DNA of 53,602 nucleotides, from NCBI GenBank assembly GCA_002503215.1, contig DARG01000041.1, positions 1 through 53,602 of the forward strand, read 5' to 3'. Made by a program: the position numbers and the translations under genes. The notes under the pieces were generated by a model, which saw nothing but the letters and a program-made list of their open reading frames with translations, made no database searches and was not told the DNA's origin. Positions 25,554 to 34,788 of this stretch are shown here, piece by piece (within the stretch, counting starts at the first letter, position 1; each line of letters opens with the position of its first letter). The stretch is from Candidatus Parvarchaeota archaeon UBA446 (GTDB taxonomy: Archaea > Nanobdellota > Nanobdellia > Parvarchaeales > Parvarchaeaceae).

Positions 25554-27397
25554 CAGAAAAAGAAAGAATAATAGGAATAGATTTAGGTACTTCGAATTCA
25601 CAGGCTGCAATTGTAATGGCTGGAAAACCAACTATAATTCCAAGTGCAGAAGGAGCTACAGTAGCTGGAAAGATGTTTCCTTCAGTTGTAGCTTTTACTA
25701 AAGACAATCAAATACTAGTTGGAGAACCAGCTAGAAGACAGGCAATATCTAATCCTCAGAATACAATATTTGCAGCTAAGAGAAAGATGGGTAGCGATTT
25801 TAAATATAATGTAAATGGGAAAGAGTATACTCCTCAGCAGATTTCTGCATTCATATTACAAAAGATAAAGAGAGATGCAGATGCGTTTCTTGGCCAAGAG
25901 GTAAAGAAAGCCGTTATAACTGTTCCGGCATATTTCAATGACAATCAGAGACAAGCTACTAAAGATGCGGGGAATATAGCAGGGTTAGATGTAGTCAGAA
26001 TAATAAATGAGCCTACTGCAGCAGCAATGGCTTATGGTTTGGATAAGTCAAGTGATTTGAAAGTATTAGTATATGATTTAGGAGGAGGTACTTTGGATGT
26101 TACTTTAATGGAAATATCAAACGGAACATTCGAAGTTTTAGCTACATCCGGAGACGTACAACTGGGTGGCGTTGACATGGACAATGCTCTCATAAAATAC
26201 ATAGTAGATGATTTCAAATCAAAGGAAAATTTAGATATAAGTAAAGATAAAGTAGCTATGCAGAGGATAAGAGACGCAGCAGAAAAAGCTAAGATAGAGT
26301 TGTCTACAGTTCTTGAAACAGAGATAAATCTGCCTTATATAACCGTAGCTAATAATTCTCCAAAGAATCTTGATATGAAGATATCAAGAGCGACACTAGA
26401 AAACCTTGTAAAGCCCATAATAGAAAGATCAAGGAAACCTATAGATAATGTACTTAAAGATGCTAATATAGACAAAGAGAAAGTCTCAAAAATATTATTG
26501 GTGGGAGGACCAACTAGAATGCCGATAGTGCAGAAATTTTTAACAGACATATTCGGCGATAAAATAGAGCACGGCGTTGACCCAATGGAAGCAGTAGCTA
26601 TGGGTGCCGCTATACAGGGTGCTGTTCTTGCAGGAGATATAAAAGATATAGTGCTTTTGGATGTTACGCCTCTTACATTGAGTATAGAAACTCTCGGAGG
26701 AGTGTCAACTCCGATAATAGAAAGGAACAGTACTATACCAATAAAAATGAGTAAGGTTTTTTCTACAGCTGATGATTATCAGACTAGTGTAACAATAAAT
26801 GTATTACAAGGAGAGAGACCTCTTGCAAAGGACAATATAAGTTTAGGTAGTTTTAATTTAGAAGGCATACCACCTGCGCGGAGAGGGGTTCCGCAAATAG
26901 AAGTTACATTTGACATAGATGCAAATGGTATACTGAGTGTGTCTGCAAAGGATAAAGCAACGGGTAAGACTCAGAAAATAACAATAACAGCACCACATAA
27001 ATTATCAAAAGATGAGATAGATAAAATGATGCATGATGCCGAACAAAACGAAGAACACGATAAAAAAATCAAGGAACTTATAGAAGCAAAGAATAATCTA
27101 TCTGCACTTTCGTATTCATTAGAAAAAACTATAAATGATTTCAAAGACAAAATAACTGACGAAGAAAAGACAGAAGCAGAAGAAATAATAAAAAAGATAA
27201 AAGAAGATACTGCTAAGGAAGATGTTTCCATAGAAGAAATAAATACTGATAAGGAAAAATTGACTGATATAATAAACAAGTTAAGCTCAAAAATATATAG
27301 TCAGCAAAATACTCAAGAACAGAATAATCAAGAGAGTTCTGACAATTCGGAAAATACGGATAATCAACAGGATAATGGAGAAGGCACCGAAAGTTAA
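25550..27397 (+). CDS. dnaK: Hsp70 chaperone DnaK
   Basis: The 615-residue protein has the actin-like ATPase domain ([11 protein letters not shown], then [32 protein letters not shown]) and a substrate-binding domain with [14 protein letters not shown] and ERNSTIPIK. The lid is followed by a Q/N/S-rich tail (residues about 590-615). It refolds proteins with GrpE and DnaJ, its immediate neighbours. It is a bacterial-type chaperone set, common but not universal in archaea. Length is normal. Confidence 0.97.
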   Translation: MTEKERIIGIDLGTSNSQAAIVMAGKPTIIPSAEGATVAGKMFPSVVAFTKDNQILVGEPARRQAISNPQNTIFAAKRKMGSDFKYNVNGKEYTPQQISAFILQKIKRDADAFLGQEVKKAVITVPAYFNDNQRQATKDAGNIAGLDVVRIINEPTAAAMAYGLDKSSDLKVLVYDLGGGTLDVTLMEISNGTFEVLATSGDVQLGGVDMDNALIKYIVDDFKSKENLDISKDKVAMQRIRDAAEKAKIELSTVLETEINLPYITVANNSPKNLDMKISRATLENLVKPIIERSRKPIDNVLKDANIDKEKVSKILLVGGPTRMPIVQKFLTDIFGDKIEHGVDPMEAVAMGAAIQGAVLAGDIKDIVLLDVTPLTLSIETLGGVSTPIIERNSTIPIKMSKVFSTADDYQTSVTINVLQGERPLAKDNISLGSFNLEGIPPARRGVPQIEVTFDIDANGILSVSAKDKATGKTQKITITAPHKLSKDEIDKMMHDAEQNEEHDKKIKELIEAKNNLSALSYSLEKTINDFKDKITDEEKTEAEEIIKKIKEDTAKEDVSIEEINTDKEKLTDIINKLSSKIYSQQNTQEQNNQESSDNSENTDNQQDNGEGTES

Positions 27398-27429
27398 GTT
27401 ATTATTCTAAAAGATAAATATTCTAAGTT

Positions 27430-28440
27430 ATGGATGACCCTTATAAAGTATTAGGTATAAAACAAGGAGCATCTGAAGATGAAATTAAAAAAGCCTTCAA
27501 AACAATGGCCAAAAAGTATCATCCTGATTTAAATCCTGGAGATAAAACTGCAGAGGATAAATTTAAGGAAGTTAATGAAGCCTACAGAGTACTAATGAAC
27601 AAAGGAGGTTCATCACAGCAGCAGCAATACGGTGAGCAAGGAGGATTTGATTTTAATGACATATTTAATTTTGGAGGTTTTGGAGACATATTTAAGAATT
27701 TTGGGTTTTCTTCTAAGGGAGATGACTTAAGATATGATCTTGATATAACTCTTGAGGATATTTTTAAACCTTCGGTTAAAAAAATAAATATAAGACATAG
27801 AGTTATATGTCGTACTTGTTCCGGAACCGGTGCAAAGGAGAAAGAGACTTGTTCTGTATGTCATGGTAGCGGAAAAATACAGAGAAATCTAAGGCAATTC
27901 GGTTCAAATGTCATGTTTGCGACAGTATGTAATAAATGTGGAGGAACAGGCTTTACTATAAAAAAGAAATGCACTGTATGCAATGGTACAGGTTTTGTAA
28001 CTGAAAATGAAGAAATATCAGTTCCAATAAGAAAAGGTGTTAAAGAAGGAGATTACACCATAATAAATGGAAAAGGAGAACCCTCTCCAGGTGGAGAATC
28101 TGGGGATTTGTACATCGTTTTTCATATTAAAAAAGATGATATGTATAGTATATCTGGTATAAACCTAAAAACAAATCTTTACTTAGATATAAGAGATATA
28201 CTTAATGGCATCGAATTGGATTTACCTGCACCTTGGGGAATGGAAAGAATTACCGTAAGTGCTGGAGAATCTGCACCAATATTAGTTAAAGGGAAGGGAC
28301 TTTACGGTAAAAATGGACAAAGAGGAGATTTAATAATAAACATTATACCAGATCTTCCGAAGGACTTAGGTAAAAAAGAATTAAATGATTTAGAAAAAAT
28401 ATTTGGAAAAAGAAAAGAACCAAGAGTATCTGGTAAATAG
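27430..28440 (+). CDS. dnaJ: Hsp40 co-chaperone DnaJ
   Basis: The 336-residue protein has a J domain with the HPD motif at residues 31-33 and a short G/F/Q linker ([13 protein letters not shown]). Four CxxCxGxG zinc repeats follow ([32 protein letters not shown]), and then the two C-terminal beta domains. It stimulates DnaK ATP hydrolysis and delivers substrates. It starts 32 bp after dnaK. The linker is shorter than in bacterial DnaJ. Confidence 0.96.
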   Translation: MDDPYKVLGIKQGASEDEIKKAFKTMAKKYHPDLNPGDKTAEDKFKEVNEAYRVLMNKGGSSQQQQYGEQGGFDFNDIFNFGGFGDIFKNFGFSSKGDDLRYDLDITLEDIFKPSVKKINIRHRVICRTCSGTGAKEKETCSVCHGSGKIQRNLRQFGSNVMFATVCNKCGGTGFTIKKKCTVCNGTGFVTENEEISVPIRKGVKEGDYTIINGKGEPSPGGESGDLYIVFHIKKDDMYSISGINLKTNLYLDIRDILNGIELDLPAPWGMERITVSAGESAPILVKGKGLYGKNGQRGDLIINIIPDLPKDLGKKELNDLEKIFGKRKEPRVSGK

Positions 28441-29577
28441 ATGGAAACACTTAAAATAGCGTTTTATACAGATAGTTATCTTCCTGCTGTAGATGGAGTA
28501 GTCACATCTATATTAAATACGAGGGCCGAACTCGAAAAAAGAGGGCATGAAGTAAGTATATTTGCACCAGGCGGAAAAAATACTGCAGTTTTTGCAAAAA
28601 AAGATAAGAATCTTTTTGTAATAAAAGGAATAAAATTCAATAAATATCCGCAATACACAATAGGTATACTTGCACGCGAGAACTCAAATGTTTTTGGAAT
28701 AAAGCCCGATGTAATACATGCCCACACTCCCTTCAGTGCAGGCATACTTGCTTATAAGTCAAGTTTAGCACTTAATACTAGTTTTATAAGTACATTCCAT
28801 ACTATGGCATTCTCTGATGAAGTTATAACCTCATATTTAACGAATAATAAAACAGTAGTAAAAGTAAGTAAGTATATAGCTCTAAAATATTTAAAATGGT
28901 TTTATTCAAAAACAGATTCTGTAATAGCTCCAACAATCTATACTAAAAAGTTTTTGAAAAACAACGGCATTAAAAAGGTAACAGTTATACCTACTGGTAT
29001 TGACTTTTCCTCTATGAAAAAAGTCAATAAAAACATCGCTCGAAAAATTCTAAACATAAAACCAAATGATAAAATAATACTTTATTTTGGTAGAGTAAGC
29101 AAAGAAAAAAATGTAGAATTACTATTAAAAGCTGCAAAACCGTTAGCTATGCACGGTTTTAAGATTTTAATAGCTGGTGCAGGACCTTTCCTTGAAGAGT
29201 TATCAGAGCTTAATAAGAAGATGGGAAATAAAAATGTGAAGTTTACTGGTTTTGTTAAAGATACCGATATCTCTTATTATTACTCATCTGCAGATTTACT
29301 GTGTAATCCATCACTTTTTGAAACACAAAGTATAGTAGATTTATATGCGGCTTTTTATGACTTGCCTATCCTCGTGCCTAAAAGAACAGCACAAGAGGAA
29401 TTGCTAGGATATTCAAGATGCGGTGAAGTATTTGATTCTAACAGTATAAGGGATTTAGTGGAAAAGGCAAACCGTGCATATGAAAGAAATAAGCGTTATG
29501 ACTTTAATAAAATAATAAAAGAATTCGATATAAAAATTACTGTAGACAAGTTACTATCGCTTTATAATCGTATTTAA
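28441..29577 (+). CDS. GT4-family glycosyltransferase
   Basis: The 378-residue protein has the GT-B fold: an N-terminal Rossmann half starting FYTDSYLPAVDGVV, with HAHTPFSAGIL, and a C-terminal donor-binding half with GRVSKEKNVELLLKA. It resembles lipid glycosyltransferases of the SQD2/diacylglycerol glucosyltransferase type. The EX7E donor motif is incomplete: FETQSIVDLYAA keeps the first glutamate but has tyrosine at the second position. It starts on the base after the dnaJ stop, so it shares the chaperone transcript. Acceptor unknown; a membrane-surface role is likely. Confidence 0.82.
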   Translation: METLKIAFYTDSYLPAVDGVVTSILNTRAELEKRGHEVSIFAPGGKNTAVFAKKDKNLFVIKGIKFNKYPQYTIGILARENSNVFGIKPDVIHAHTPFSAGILAYKSSLALNTSFISTFHTMAFSDEVITSYLTNNKTVVKVSKYIALKYLKWFYSKTDSVIAPTIYTKKFLKNNGIKKVTVIPTGIDFSSMKKVNKNIARKILNIKPNDKIILYFGRVSKEKNVELLLKAAKPLAMHGFKILIAGAGPFLEELSELNKKMGNKNVKFTGFVKDTDISYYYSSADLLCNPSLFETQSIVDLYAAFYDLPILVPKRTAQEELLGYSRCGEVFDSNSIRDLVEKANRAYERNKRYDFNKIIKEFDIKITVDKLLSLYNRI

Positions 29578-29617
29578 ACGCTTAAATCTATTAATAATAA
29601 AATAATAATCTATTGTT

Positions 29618-31054
29618 ATGGTAAATTCAAATGTACGGGCAATATTACTAGTTCTAATACTGCTTTCATTTTTTATGTTTATTGGAAATGTACACGCACT
29701 TAAAGTTACTCCAACTTCTATAAATCTGCAGACCAATACAGTATCATATGTAAACTTTACATTTTATAATAATCAAAACACAACGCAGAACATTTCCTTA
29801 AACCCTAGTATAACTTATATAAGTTATTATACTGATTTTAATAGTATAGGGGCATATCCGCAAAGTTTTACACTTAGTCCAAATGAAACTATGCATGTTT
29901 TATTCTCATTTGAGACTAAAGCCGTCTACGATTCTTCTCCAACAGAGTTTCCGATAAATTATACAGATAATGGCGTTTCATCGAGTTTTAATTTATATGC
30001 GGCTATAATCCCAATAACAAAAACATCTATATATCTGTATTCTGCGAATTCTTCAAAATCATTTTATCCCTTTAACACCATAAATTTTCAAGTAAGTATA
30101 ATGAATTCTTTGGGTAAGACTAGAGTGATTCTTCCGTTAGTATATAATTTTACATCTAAGAGTAAGCTAATATATTCTAACACAAACGATGAGATAATAA
30201 ATAACTTGGGCTTAAATACTTATAATCTCGTTATACCTTTAAATAGTATAAATTATTCGCTTTCTCCAGGAATCTATAATATATCAGTTTATACAAATTA
30301 TAATCAGAATATATCAGCGCTTTCTTTTCCCGTTAAGATACTAAGTTATTATAATCCAGTGATTACAAAAACTTCCAGTTTTAGCATATTTGGAGGCAGT
30401 TCCTCTATAACCATTAAAAATGAAGGAAATGTACCTATAAATCGTAGTAATATCTCTTTACCGATAAGTGCCTTTAATTCTTTATTTCTTATATCTAAAA
30501 GTTCTTCGATAGGTTCAGCTAGTGTTTATAATGGATCGCTGTTTCCTTCAATAGACAATTTACTGCCTGGTCAAAGTATAACCTTAAAATATAGCACTTC
30601 TTATTACCCGATATACCTTATAATCTTCATAATAATCTTAGGGGTGTTTATATATCTGTACTTTAACAGGAAAGTAACCCTAAAAAAGGAAGTTATAGAA
30701 CATAATGCAATTGGCGGGTTCATAGATATAAAAATAGCTTTAAGGCTTAAAAATATTTCAAGAAAGAAAATATATAACATGGAGATAGAGGACAAAATAC
30801 CACCAAATTCACTAAAGATATCAAAGGCCGGTCAGAAAGAAGGAAAAATTACAAAGAAAGGAAGTAACATGAGTATATCTTGGAAGGAAGAAGAGCTTAA
30901 CCCTGGAGATGAAATCATAGTAATGTATGAAGTAAAGAGTAAAATAGGTATAGTTGGAAATTTTGAGTTAGATAAAGCTAATGCAAAGTTTGACTTAAAC
31001 GGTAAAAATTATTATAAGAAATCAAATTCATTAGTGTTACACATAAAAAGTTAA
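29618..31054 (+). CDS. surface-exposed membrane protein with signal peptide and C-terminal anchor
   Basis: A signal peptide (about 1-28, cleaved near VHA-L) precedes about 320 extracellular residues rich in N, S, T and Y with many N-x-S/T sites, in beta-sandwich-like strands. A single membrane helix (YLIIFIIILGVFIYLYF, about 335-352) leads to a cytoplasmic domain of about 120 residues, KKEVIEHNAIGGFIDIKIALRLKN onward (I cite KKEVIEHNAIGGFIDIK). That domain reads like an immunoglobulin/DUF11-type module. Function unknown. It lies upstream of tRNA-Asp and an ABC exporter; COG1470-like proteins of this build often accompany ABC-2 exporters, so a link is plausible. Confidence 0.7.
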   Translation: MVNSNVRAILLVLILLSFFMFIGNVHALKVTPTSINLQTNTVSYVNFTFYNNQNTTQNISLNPSITYISYYTDFNSIGAYPQSFTLSPNETMHVLFSFETKAVYDSSPTEFPINYTDNGVSSSFNLYAAIIPITKTSIYLYSANSSKSFYPFNTINFQVSIMNSLGKTRVILPLVYNFTSKSKLIYSNTNDEIINNLGLNTYNLVIPLNSINYSLSPGIYNISVYTNYNQNISALSFPVKILSYYNPVITKTSSFSIFGGSSSITIKNEGNVPINRSNISLPISAFNSLFLISKSSSIGSASVYNGSLFPSIDNLLPGQSITLKYSTSYYPIYLIIFIIILGVFIYLYFNRKVTLKKEVIEHNAIGGFIDIKIALRLKNISRKKIYNMEIEDKIPPNSLKISKAGQKEGKITKKGSNMSISWKEEELNPGDEIIVMYEVKSKIGIVGNFELDKANAKFDLNGKNYYKKSNSLVLHIKS

Positions 31055-31118
31055 TTTTGTAAAAACTGAGACCAATAGACAAAGATTTAAATATTTATAG
31101 AAGGTCTCTAAAATGTAA

Positions 31119-31191
31119 GCCCCGATAGTCTAGTGGTCTAGGATAGTGCCCTGTCACGGCATTGACGCGGGTCCGAATCCCGCTCGGGGCG
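31119..31191 (+). tRNA. tRNA-Asp (anticodon GTC)
   Basis: The acceptor GCCCCGA pairs with TCGGGGC. The D-arm starts GTCTAG, the anticodon stem is GTGCC/GGCAT (one wobble) with loop CTGTCAC (GTC at 34-36), and the T-stem is CGGGT with CCGAATC in the loop region. Discriminator G, as expected for Asp. No CCA. A T-run follows directly. Confidence 0.95.
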
Positions 31192-31196
31192 TTTTT
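31192..31196 (+). terminator. T-run after tRNA-Asp
   Basis: TTTTT begins directly after the discriminator base, with a further T-rich stretch about 10 nt on. Oligo-T without a hairpin is the usual archaeal terminator. Confidence 0.4.
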
Positions 31197-31224
31197 GCCG
31201 TAATTTTATATCGTAATCCGATAA

Positions 31225-31235
31225 TTATTTATATA
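31225..31235 (+). promoter_or_regulatory. TATA box of the second ABC exporter
   Basis: TTATTTATATA is centred about 25 nt before ATG 31254. This supports a leaderless start there, rather than a start inside tRNA-Asp. Confidence 0.6.
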
Positions 31236-31239
31236 TCTA

Positions 31240-31253
31240 ATCGATATATCGAT
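31240..31253. promoter_or_regulatory. perfect 14-bp palindrome, candidate operator
   Basis: ATCGATATATCGAT is its own reverse complement and ends on the base before ATG 31254. It fills the gap between TATA box and transcription start, where a bound dimeric repressor would block transcription. Confidence 0.5.
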
Positions 31254-32198
31254 ATGGATAATTATTCTATTGTAGTTCAAAATTTATCAAAAGAATATGG
31301 GTCATTCTCAGCATTATCGAATCTTAATCTTAAAATGCAAGGTAGCAAATGTGTAGGTTTCCTAGGTCCAAATGGGGCAGGTAAAACAACAACACTAAAA
31401 ATATTTACTGATATGATAAAACCTTCTAAAGGACATATTTTTATAAATGGCATAGATGTGAACCGTGAAAAGAAAAAAGCTCTTAAATCTGTAGGCGTTC
31501 TTATAGAAACTCCAGAAATATATCCCTCTCTTACTGAAAGAGAAGCTCTTTCAATGATAGGACAGATAAAAGGAATACCCAAACATGATCTGGATAGTAG
31601 TATTAAGAAAGTGGTAGAAAAAGTTAAGATGGAAGATTGGCTAGACAAAAAAGTAGGAAAGATGTCTAAAGGAATGAAACAAAGGATAAACATTGCGGCT
31701 GCTATTCTAGGAGATCCGGACATAATACTTTTAGATGAGCCGACAAGCGGGTTGGACCCCAGAGGTATGAGTGAAGTAAGAGATATAATAAAGGAACTAA
31801 AAAATGAAAATCATCTGATATTTATGAGCTCACATATATTAAGCGAAGTTTCGGATATATGTGAAGAAGTAGCGATGATAAATCACGGTAAACTGCTCGC
31901 ATACGGTAAGATATCAGATGTAGTCTCCAAGTTTTATGTAGAGAAAGAAAATGTAGTGGAGCTTTCATTTGTTTCTGATTTAAGACAGTCTAGTATAAAA
32001 GCCATAAGTAAAATAACCGGTGTTAAAAAAGTAGATACAATAGATGACAAAAGGCTAAATATTACAATAGAAGGGGATCAGAAAAAGCAAGCAGAAGTTC
32101 TCTCAAGCATTGTAAAACTTAATGTTGGTTTAATAAGTTTTAAGCCGTCTTCTGGACTGGAAGAAGCATATCTTAGTGCTTTCAAGGAGGTTACATGA
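31254..32198 (+). CDS. ABC transporter ATP-binding protein
   Basis: The 314-residue ATPase has Walker A GPNGAGKT, a Q-loop with VGVLIETPEIY, signature MSKGMKQR, Walker B ILLDEPTSGLDP and the H-loop SSHIL. A C-terminal domain of about 90 residues follows, as in NatA/CcmA-type exporters. The start is ATG 31254, supported by TATA spacing; an open frame running back into tRNA-Asp is spurious. Its stop overlaps the permease start (ATGA). Confidence 0.92.
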   Translation: MDNYSIVVQNLSKEYGSFSALSNLNLKMQGSKCVGFLGPNGAGKTTTLKIFTDMIKPSKGHIFINGIDVNREKKKALKSVGVLIETPEIYPSLTEREALSMIGQIKGIPKHDLDSSIKKVVEKVKMEDWLDKKVGKMSKGMKQRINIAAAILGDPDIILLDEPTSGLDPRGMSEVRDIIKELKNENHLIFMSSHILSEVSDICEEVAMINHGKLLAYGKISDVVSKFYVEKENVVELSFVSDLRQSSIKAISKITGVKKVDTIDDKRLNITIEGDQKKQAEVLSSIVKLNVGLISFKPSSGLEEAYLSAFKEVT

Positions 32199-33055
32199 AA
32201 GGAGAAATAGATTTTGGTGATAAGAACACGGTGCCAAATGATTTTATACAGACTCTAGTTATGACAAAGTACGCTTCTTTAGACTATTTAAGATCTAGGA
32301 GATTTTTCATTCTTTTGATAATATCTGTACTTATAGGCATTTTGCTTACTGGCATAGTTGCGTATTTTAGACCAGCCAGCTTTTTAACTTCATCACTTTC
32401 ATTTTACTCCAGTTGGTGGAGTATGTCGGTTACATTTATAATTATACTATCAGCGGTATTCTTTGGAGGAGATGCTATCTCCGGCGAATTTCAAAATAAA
32501 ACCGGTTATTTCTTAGTTGGTAATCCCATAAAAAGATCTTCAATATATATTGGTAAGTTTCTTGCTGCTTTTCTGTTTTCATTGATAATATTTCTTGTAT
32601 TTACAGCAATAACCGTTGGTAATGGGGTGTATTATTTCCATAGTTCTGGTTTTCCTTATCAATTTTTTGAATCTTTTCTTCTTTCTATTTTATATATAGC
32701 CGCCGCTATGGGTCTTACATTTTTCTTTAGTTCATTATTCAAAAACAGTACAACATCTATAATAATTACAGTAATATTGCTTCTTTTTGTTTTCTCACTT
32801 TTGCAGACTTTGGTTGGTACACTAGCCCACATTCAGCCGTGGTTTATTTTGACTTATGGTGCACAGGCGATTTCCAATGTGCTCTCAAACCCATATCCTC
32901 CAGCAGTGGTAAGCGCTTCTATAGCTCCGCATGCAGCTTTTTCTATAAGTAGTTATTATGTCAGGTTAGGTGAAGGCGTCATAATAATGTTGGGTTACTT
33001 TATAATTACCACAATAGCAGGGTTATTTATATTTGAGAAAAAAGAATTTAATTAA
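32195..33055 (+). CDS. ABC-2 type transporter permease
   Basis: The 286-residue protein has six membrane helices starting at about residue 35. The coupling segment after helix 2 reads GGDAISGEFQNKTGYFLVG then PIKRSSIYIGKF, the ABC-2 hallmark. ATG 32195 has the strong SD AAGGAGGT about 4 nt upstream within the ATPase gene. It is the membrane partner of the ATPase before it. Substrate unknown. Confidence 0.88.
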   Translation: MKGEIDFGDKNTVPNDFIQTLVMTKYASLDYLRSRRFFILLIISVLIGILLTGIVAYFRPASFLTSSLSFYSSWWSMSVTFIIILSAVFFGGDAISGEFQNKTGYFLVGNPIKRSSIYIGKFLAAFLFSLIIFLVFTAITVGNGVYYFHSSGFPYQFFESFLLSILYIAAAMGLTFFFSSLFKNSTTSIIITVILLLFVFSLLQTLVGTLAHIQPWFILTYGAQAISNVLSNPYPPAVVSASIAPHAAFSISSYYVRLGEGVIIMLGYFIITTIAGLFIFEKKEFN

Positions 33056-33165
33056 AAGTTATTTATAGATATAAATTTAAAAATTGCTTTTAGTTAGATA
33101 ATCTGTTCATTCATAGATTTTATTTTTATAGTTAAAGTTTTAAGTTAAAAAAAGTAATTACTAAT

Positions 33166-34413
33166 ATGCTAGGAAATGTAAAAGGTGTAAGAGACTTTAT
33201 TGGCAGAGAAGCTTTACTAAGACAGCAAGTACTAGAAACTATCCGTAAAACATATGAACTATTTGGTTTCGAACCAATAGAAACACCTGCATTTGAACCT
33301 CTTTCTCTTTTCATTGATAAATCTGGGCCAGAAATAGAATCACAGTTGTATTCCTTTGAAGATAAGAAAGGAGAAAAATTAGCACTTAGGCCCGAGCATA
33401 CTATCTCAAAATTAAGAGTAGTTTCAAAGGATAAATCATTGGTTTTTCCATTTAAAGCTTATAGTATAGGTAACGTTTGGAGATACGAAGACGTAAAAAA
33501 AGGCAGATGGAGGGAATTTATACAGGCGGATATAGATGTGTTTGGTTCTTCAAGCTTGTTATATGACGCAGAAGTTATAGCATGCATAGACTTTACTATA
33601 AAGAAATTAGGGATAAAAAATTATAGAATAAACGTTAGCAATAGGAAGATATTAACTTCATTGATGAATTCTTTAGGTGTAGATGTAGAAGATGTACTTC
33701 AAGTATTGAGAGAGATAGATAAGATTCATAAGGTAGGAATAGATGAAGTAATAAACAGAATAAGTACAATAATAAGCAAAGAGAAGAGCCAGAAGATACG
33801 AGAATATCTAGAAGGGAATGATATATCTGAGTTAGAGGGAGTAACTGAATTAGACTCTTTAATAAAAGATTTGAAGGAAAATTATAATGTAGAAAATACC
33901 TACTTTGATAGGTCTTTAGTAAGAGGGCAGGATTATTATGATGGTACAATATTTGAATTTGAATTTATAGATGGTGATTTTAAAGGAGTTGTGCTTGCAG
34001 GTGGGGGAAGATACGATAAATTAAGTGAACATTTTGACTCAGATTTCCAAATAGTTGGTGGTTCTATAGGGTTTGATGTAGTTATGGAAAGTATATTAGC
34101 AGAGTATAAAGACGAATTTAAGAATAGTTTTTGTGTGATAAGTGTAGATAATGTCAAAAAAGCTAAGTTTATTGCCCAAAGACTTAGGAATGCGGGTATT
34201 ACAACAGATCTTTTATTAGATAAAGTCTCCCTCTCAAAGGGATTGAACTACTGTAATTCAAATAAAATAAGATTTGCTGTTATAGTGGGAGATAGAGACT
34301 TGCAGAACGGCAAGATAACTGTAAGGGATATGAATGCAAAAAAAGATATGGTCTTTGACTTTAATAATATTGAGAAAGAACTTTCAGAGTTAGCTCATGA
34401 TACATTACGATAA
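33166..34413 (+). CDS. hisS: histidyl-tRNA synthetase with altered motif 3
   Basis: The 415-residue class II synthetase has motif 1 (IRKTYELFGFEPIETPAFE), motif 2 with its arginine (GNVWRYEDVKKGRWREFIQ), the histidine-specific RGQDYYDGTIFEFE and AGGGRYD blocks, and a C-terminal anticodon-binding domain from about residue 325. Motif 3 reads GGSIGFDVV, so the near-invariant ATP-binding arginine of class II enzymes is V305. Because the anticodon domain is present, this is a synthetase rather than a HisZ-like protein. It may be weakened, compensated, or one of two copies. A TATA-like stretch lies about 26 nt before the ATG. Confidence 0.88.
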   Translation: MLGNVKGVRDFIGREALLRQQVLETIRKTYELFGFEPIETPAFEPLSLFIDKSGPEIESQLYSFEDKKGEKLALRPEHTISKLRVVSKDKSLVFPFKAYSIGNVWRYEDVKKGRWREFIQADIDVFGSSSLLYDAEVIACIDFTIKKLGIKNYRINVSNRKILTSLMNSLGVDVEDVLQVLREIDKIHKVGIDEVINRISTIISKEKSQKIREYLEGNDISELEGVTELDSLIKDLKENYNVENTYFDRSLVRGQDYYDGTIFEFEFIDGDFKGVVLAGGGRYDKLSEHFDSDFQIVGGSIGFDVVMESILAEYKDEFKNSFCVISVDNVKKAKFIAQRLRNAGITTDLLLDKVSLSKGLNYCNSNKIRFAVIVGDRDLQNGKITVRDMNAKKDMVFDFNNIEKELSELAHDTLR

Positions 34414-34422
34414 GTTTAAATA
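34414..34422 (+). promoter_or_regulatory. TATA box of the PrkA-SpoVR operon
   Basis: GTTTAAATA, preceded by a purine-rich BRE-like base run, starts on the base after the hisS stop. It is about 26 nt before ATG 34445, so transcription should start near that ATG, leaving a leader of some 340 nt before the first kinase gene. Confidence 0.6.
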
Positions 34423-34444
34423 CTACAGATTTTAAATTATTAAA

Positions 34445-34534
34445 ATGAAAATCAGTGCCACGTCCGAAAAGTTTTTCTTTTTTACAGGCTTTTGGTACTG
34501 CTACATTTCTTCATATTCAATTAAGACAAACTGA
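34445..34534 (+). CDS. possible 29-residue leader peptide
   Basis: An ATG at leaderless spacing from a good TATA box opens a 29-codon frame rich in aromatics (KFFFFTGFWYCYI). It ends in TGA four bases before a strong hairpin (34538-34574). A leader peptide or uORF for the PrkA operon is possible. There is no conservation evidence. Confidence 0.3.
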   Translation: MKISATSEKFFFFTGFWYCYISSYSIKTN

Positions 34535-34537
34535 TTT

Positions 34538-34574
34538 GCCCAAATGAATATTTCGAAAGGAATTTTGTTTGGGC
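34538..34574 (+). promoter_or_regulatory. hairpin in the leader of the PrkA operon
   Basis: GCCCAAA and TTTGGGC are perfect arms; with G-U pairs the RNA stem extends to about 11 bp around a 15-nt loop that itself contains TTTCGAAA. No T-run follows directly, so it is not an ordinary terminator. It may control the operon or protect the mRNA. Confidence 0.5.
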
Positions 34575-34642
34575 GTCGTTAAAATTAAGGATTTTATGTT
34601 TGATTTCCAAGTGGTTACTATCTATGATGAGGTGTTTTGTAT

Positions 34643-34786
34643 ATGAAAAAAAGTGAAAACGTTAAAAATTTTAAGGGGTTTAAAGTAAAATTTATAAATT
34701 TTATGAATAATAAGCTTGAATATTGGAATTTTTCGAAGAAAAGGTATATAAAGGAGTTATCTTCTTATATGGTAGTGGGGGTTTAA
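34643..34786 (+). CDS. 47-residue basic peptide preceding prkA1
   Basis: The frame starts with an ATG 8 nt after GATGAGGTG, a very good match to the anti-SD of the 16S tail. It encodes a lysine/asparagine/phenylalanine-rich peptide (MKKSENVKNFKGFKVKF... to ...SSYMVVGV) and stops 2 nt before the prkA1 ATG, so translation of the two is probably coupled. I recognise no family. It could be a small regulator or simply a coupling frame. Confidence 0.45.
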   Translation: MKKSENVKNFKGFKVKFINFMNNKLEYWNFSKKRYIKELSSYMVVGV

Positions 34787-34788
34787 TT

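Noticed and set aside
31146-31253. Upstream extension of the ABC ATPase reading frame into tRNA-Asp
   Set aside because: The extension lies inside the tRNA and its terminator, and a TATA box at 31225-31235 supports ATG 31254.
34624-34630. ATGATGA resembling a box C of a C/D guide RNA
   Set aside because: No box D follows at a suitable distance and no C'/D' pair is seen; the bases are better explained as part of the SD GATGAGGTG.
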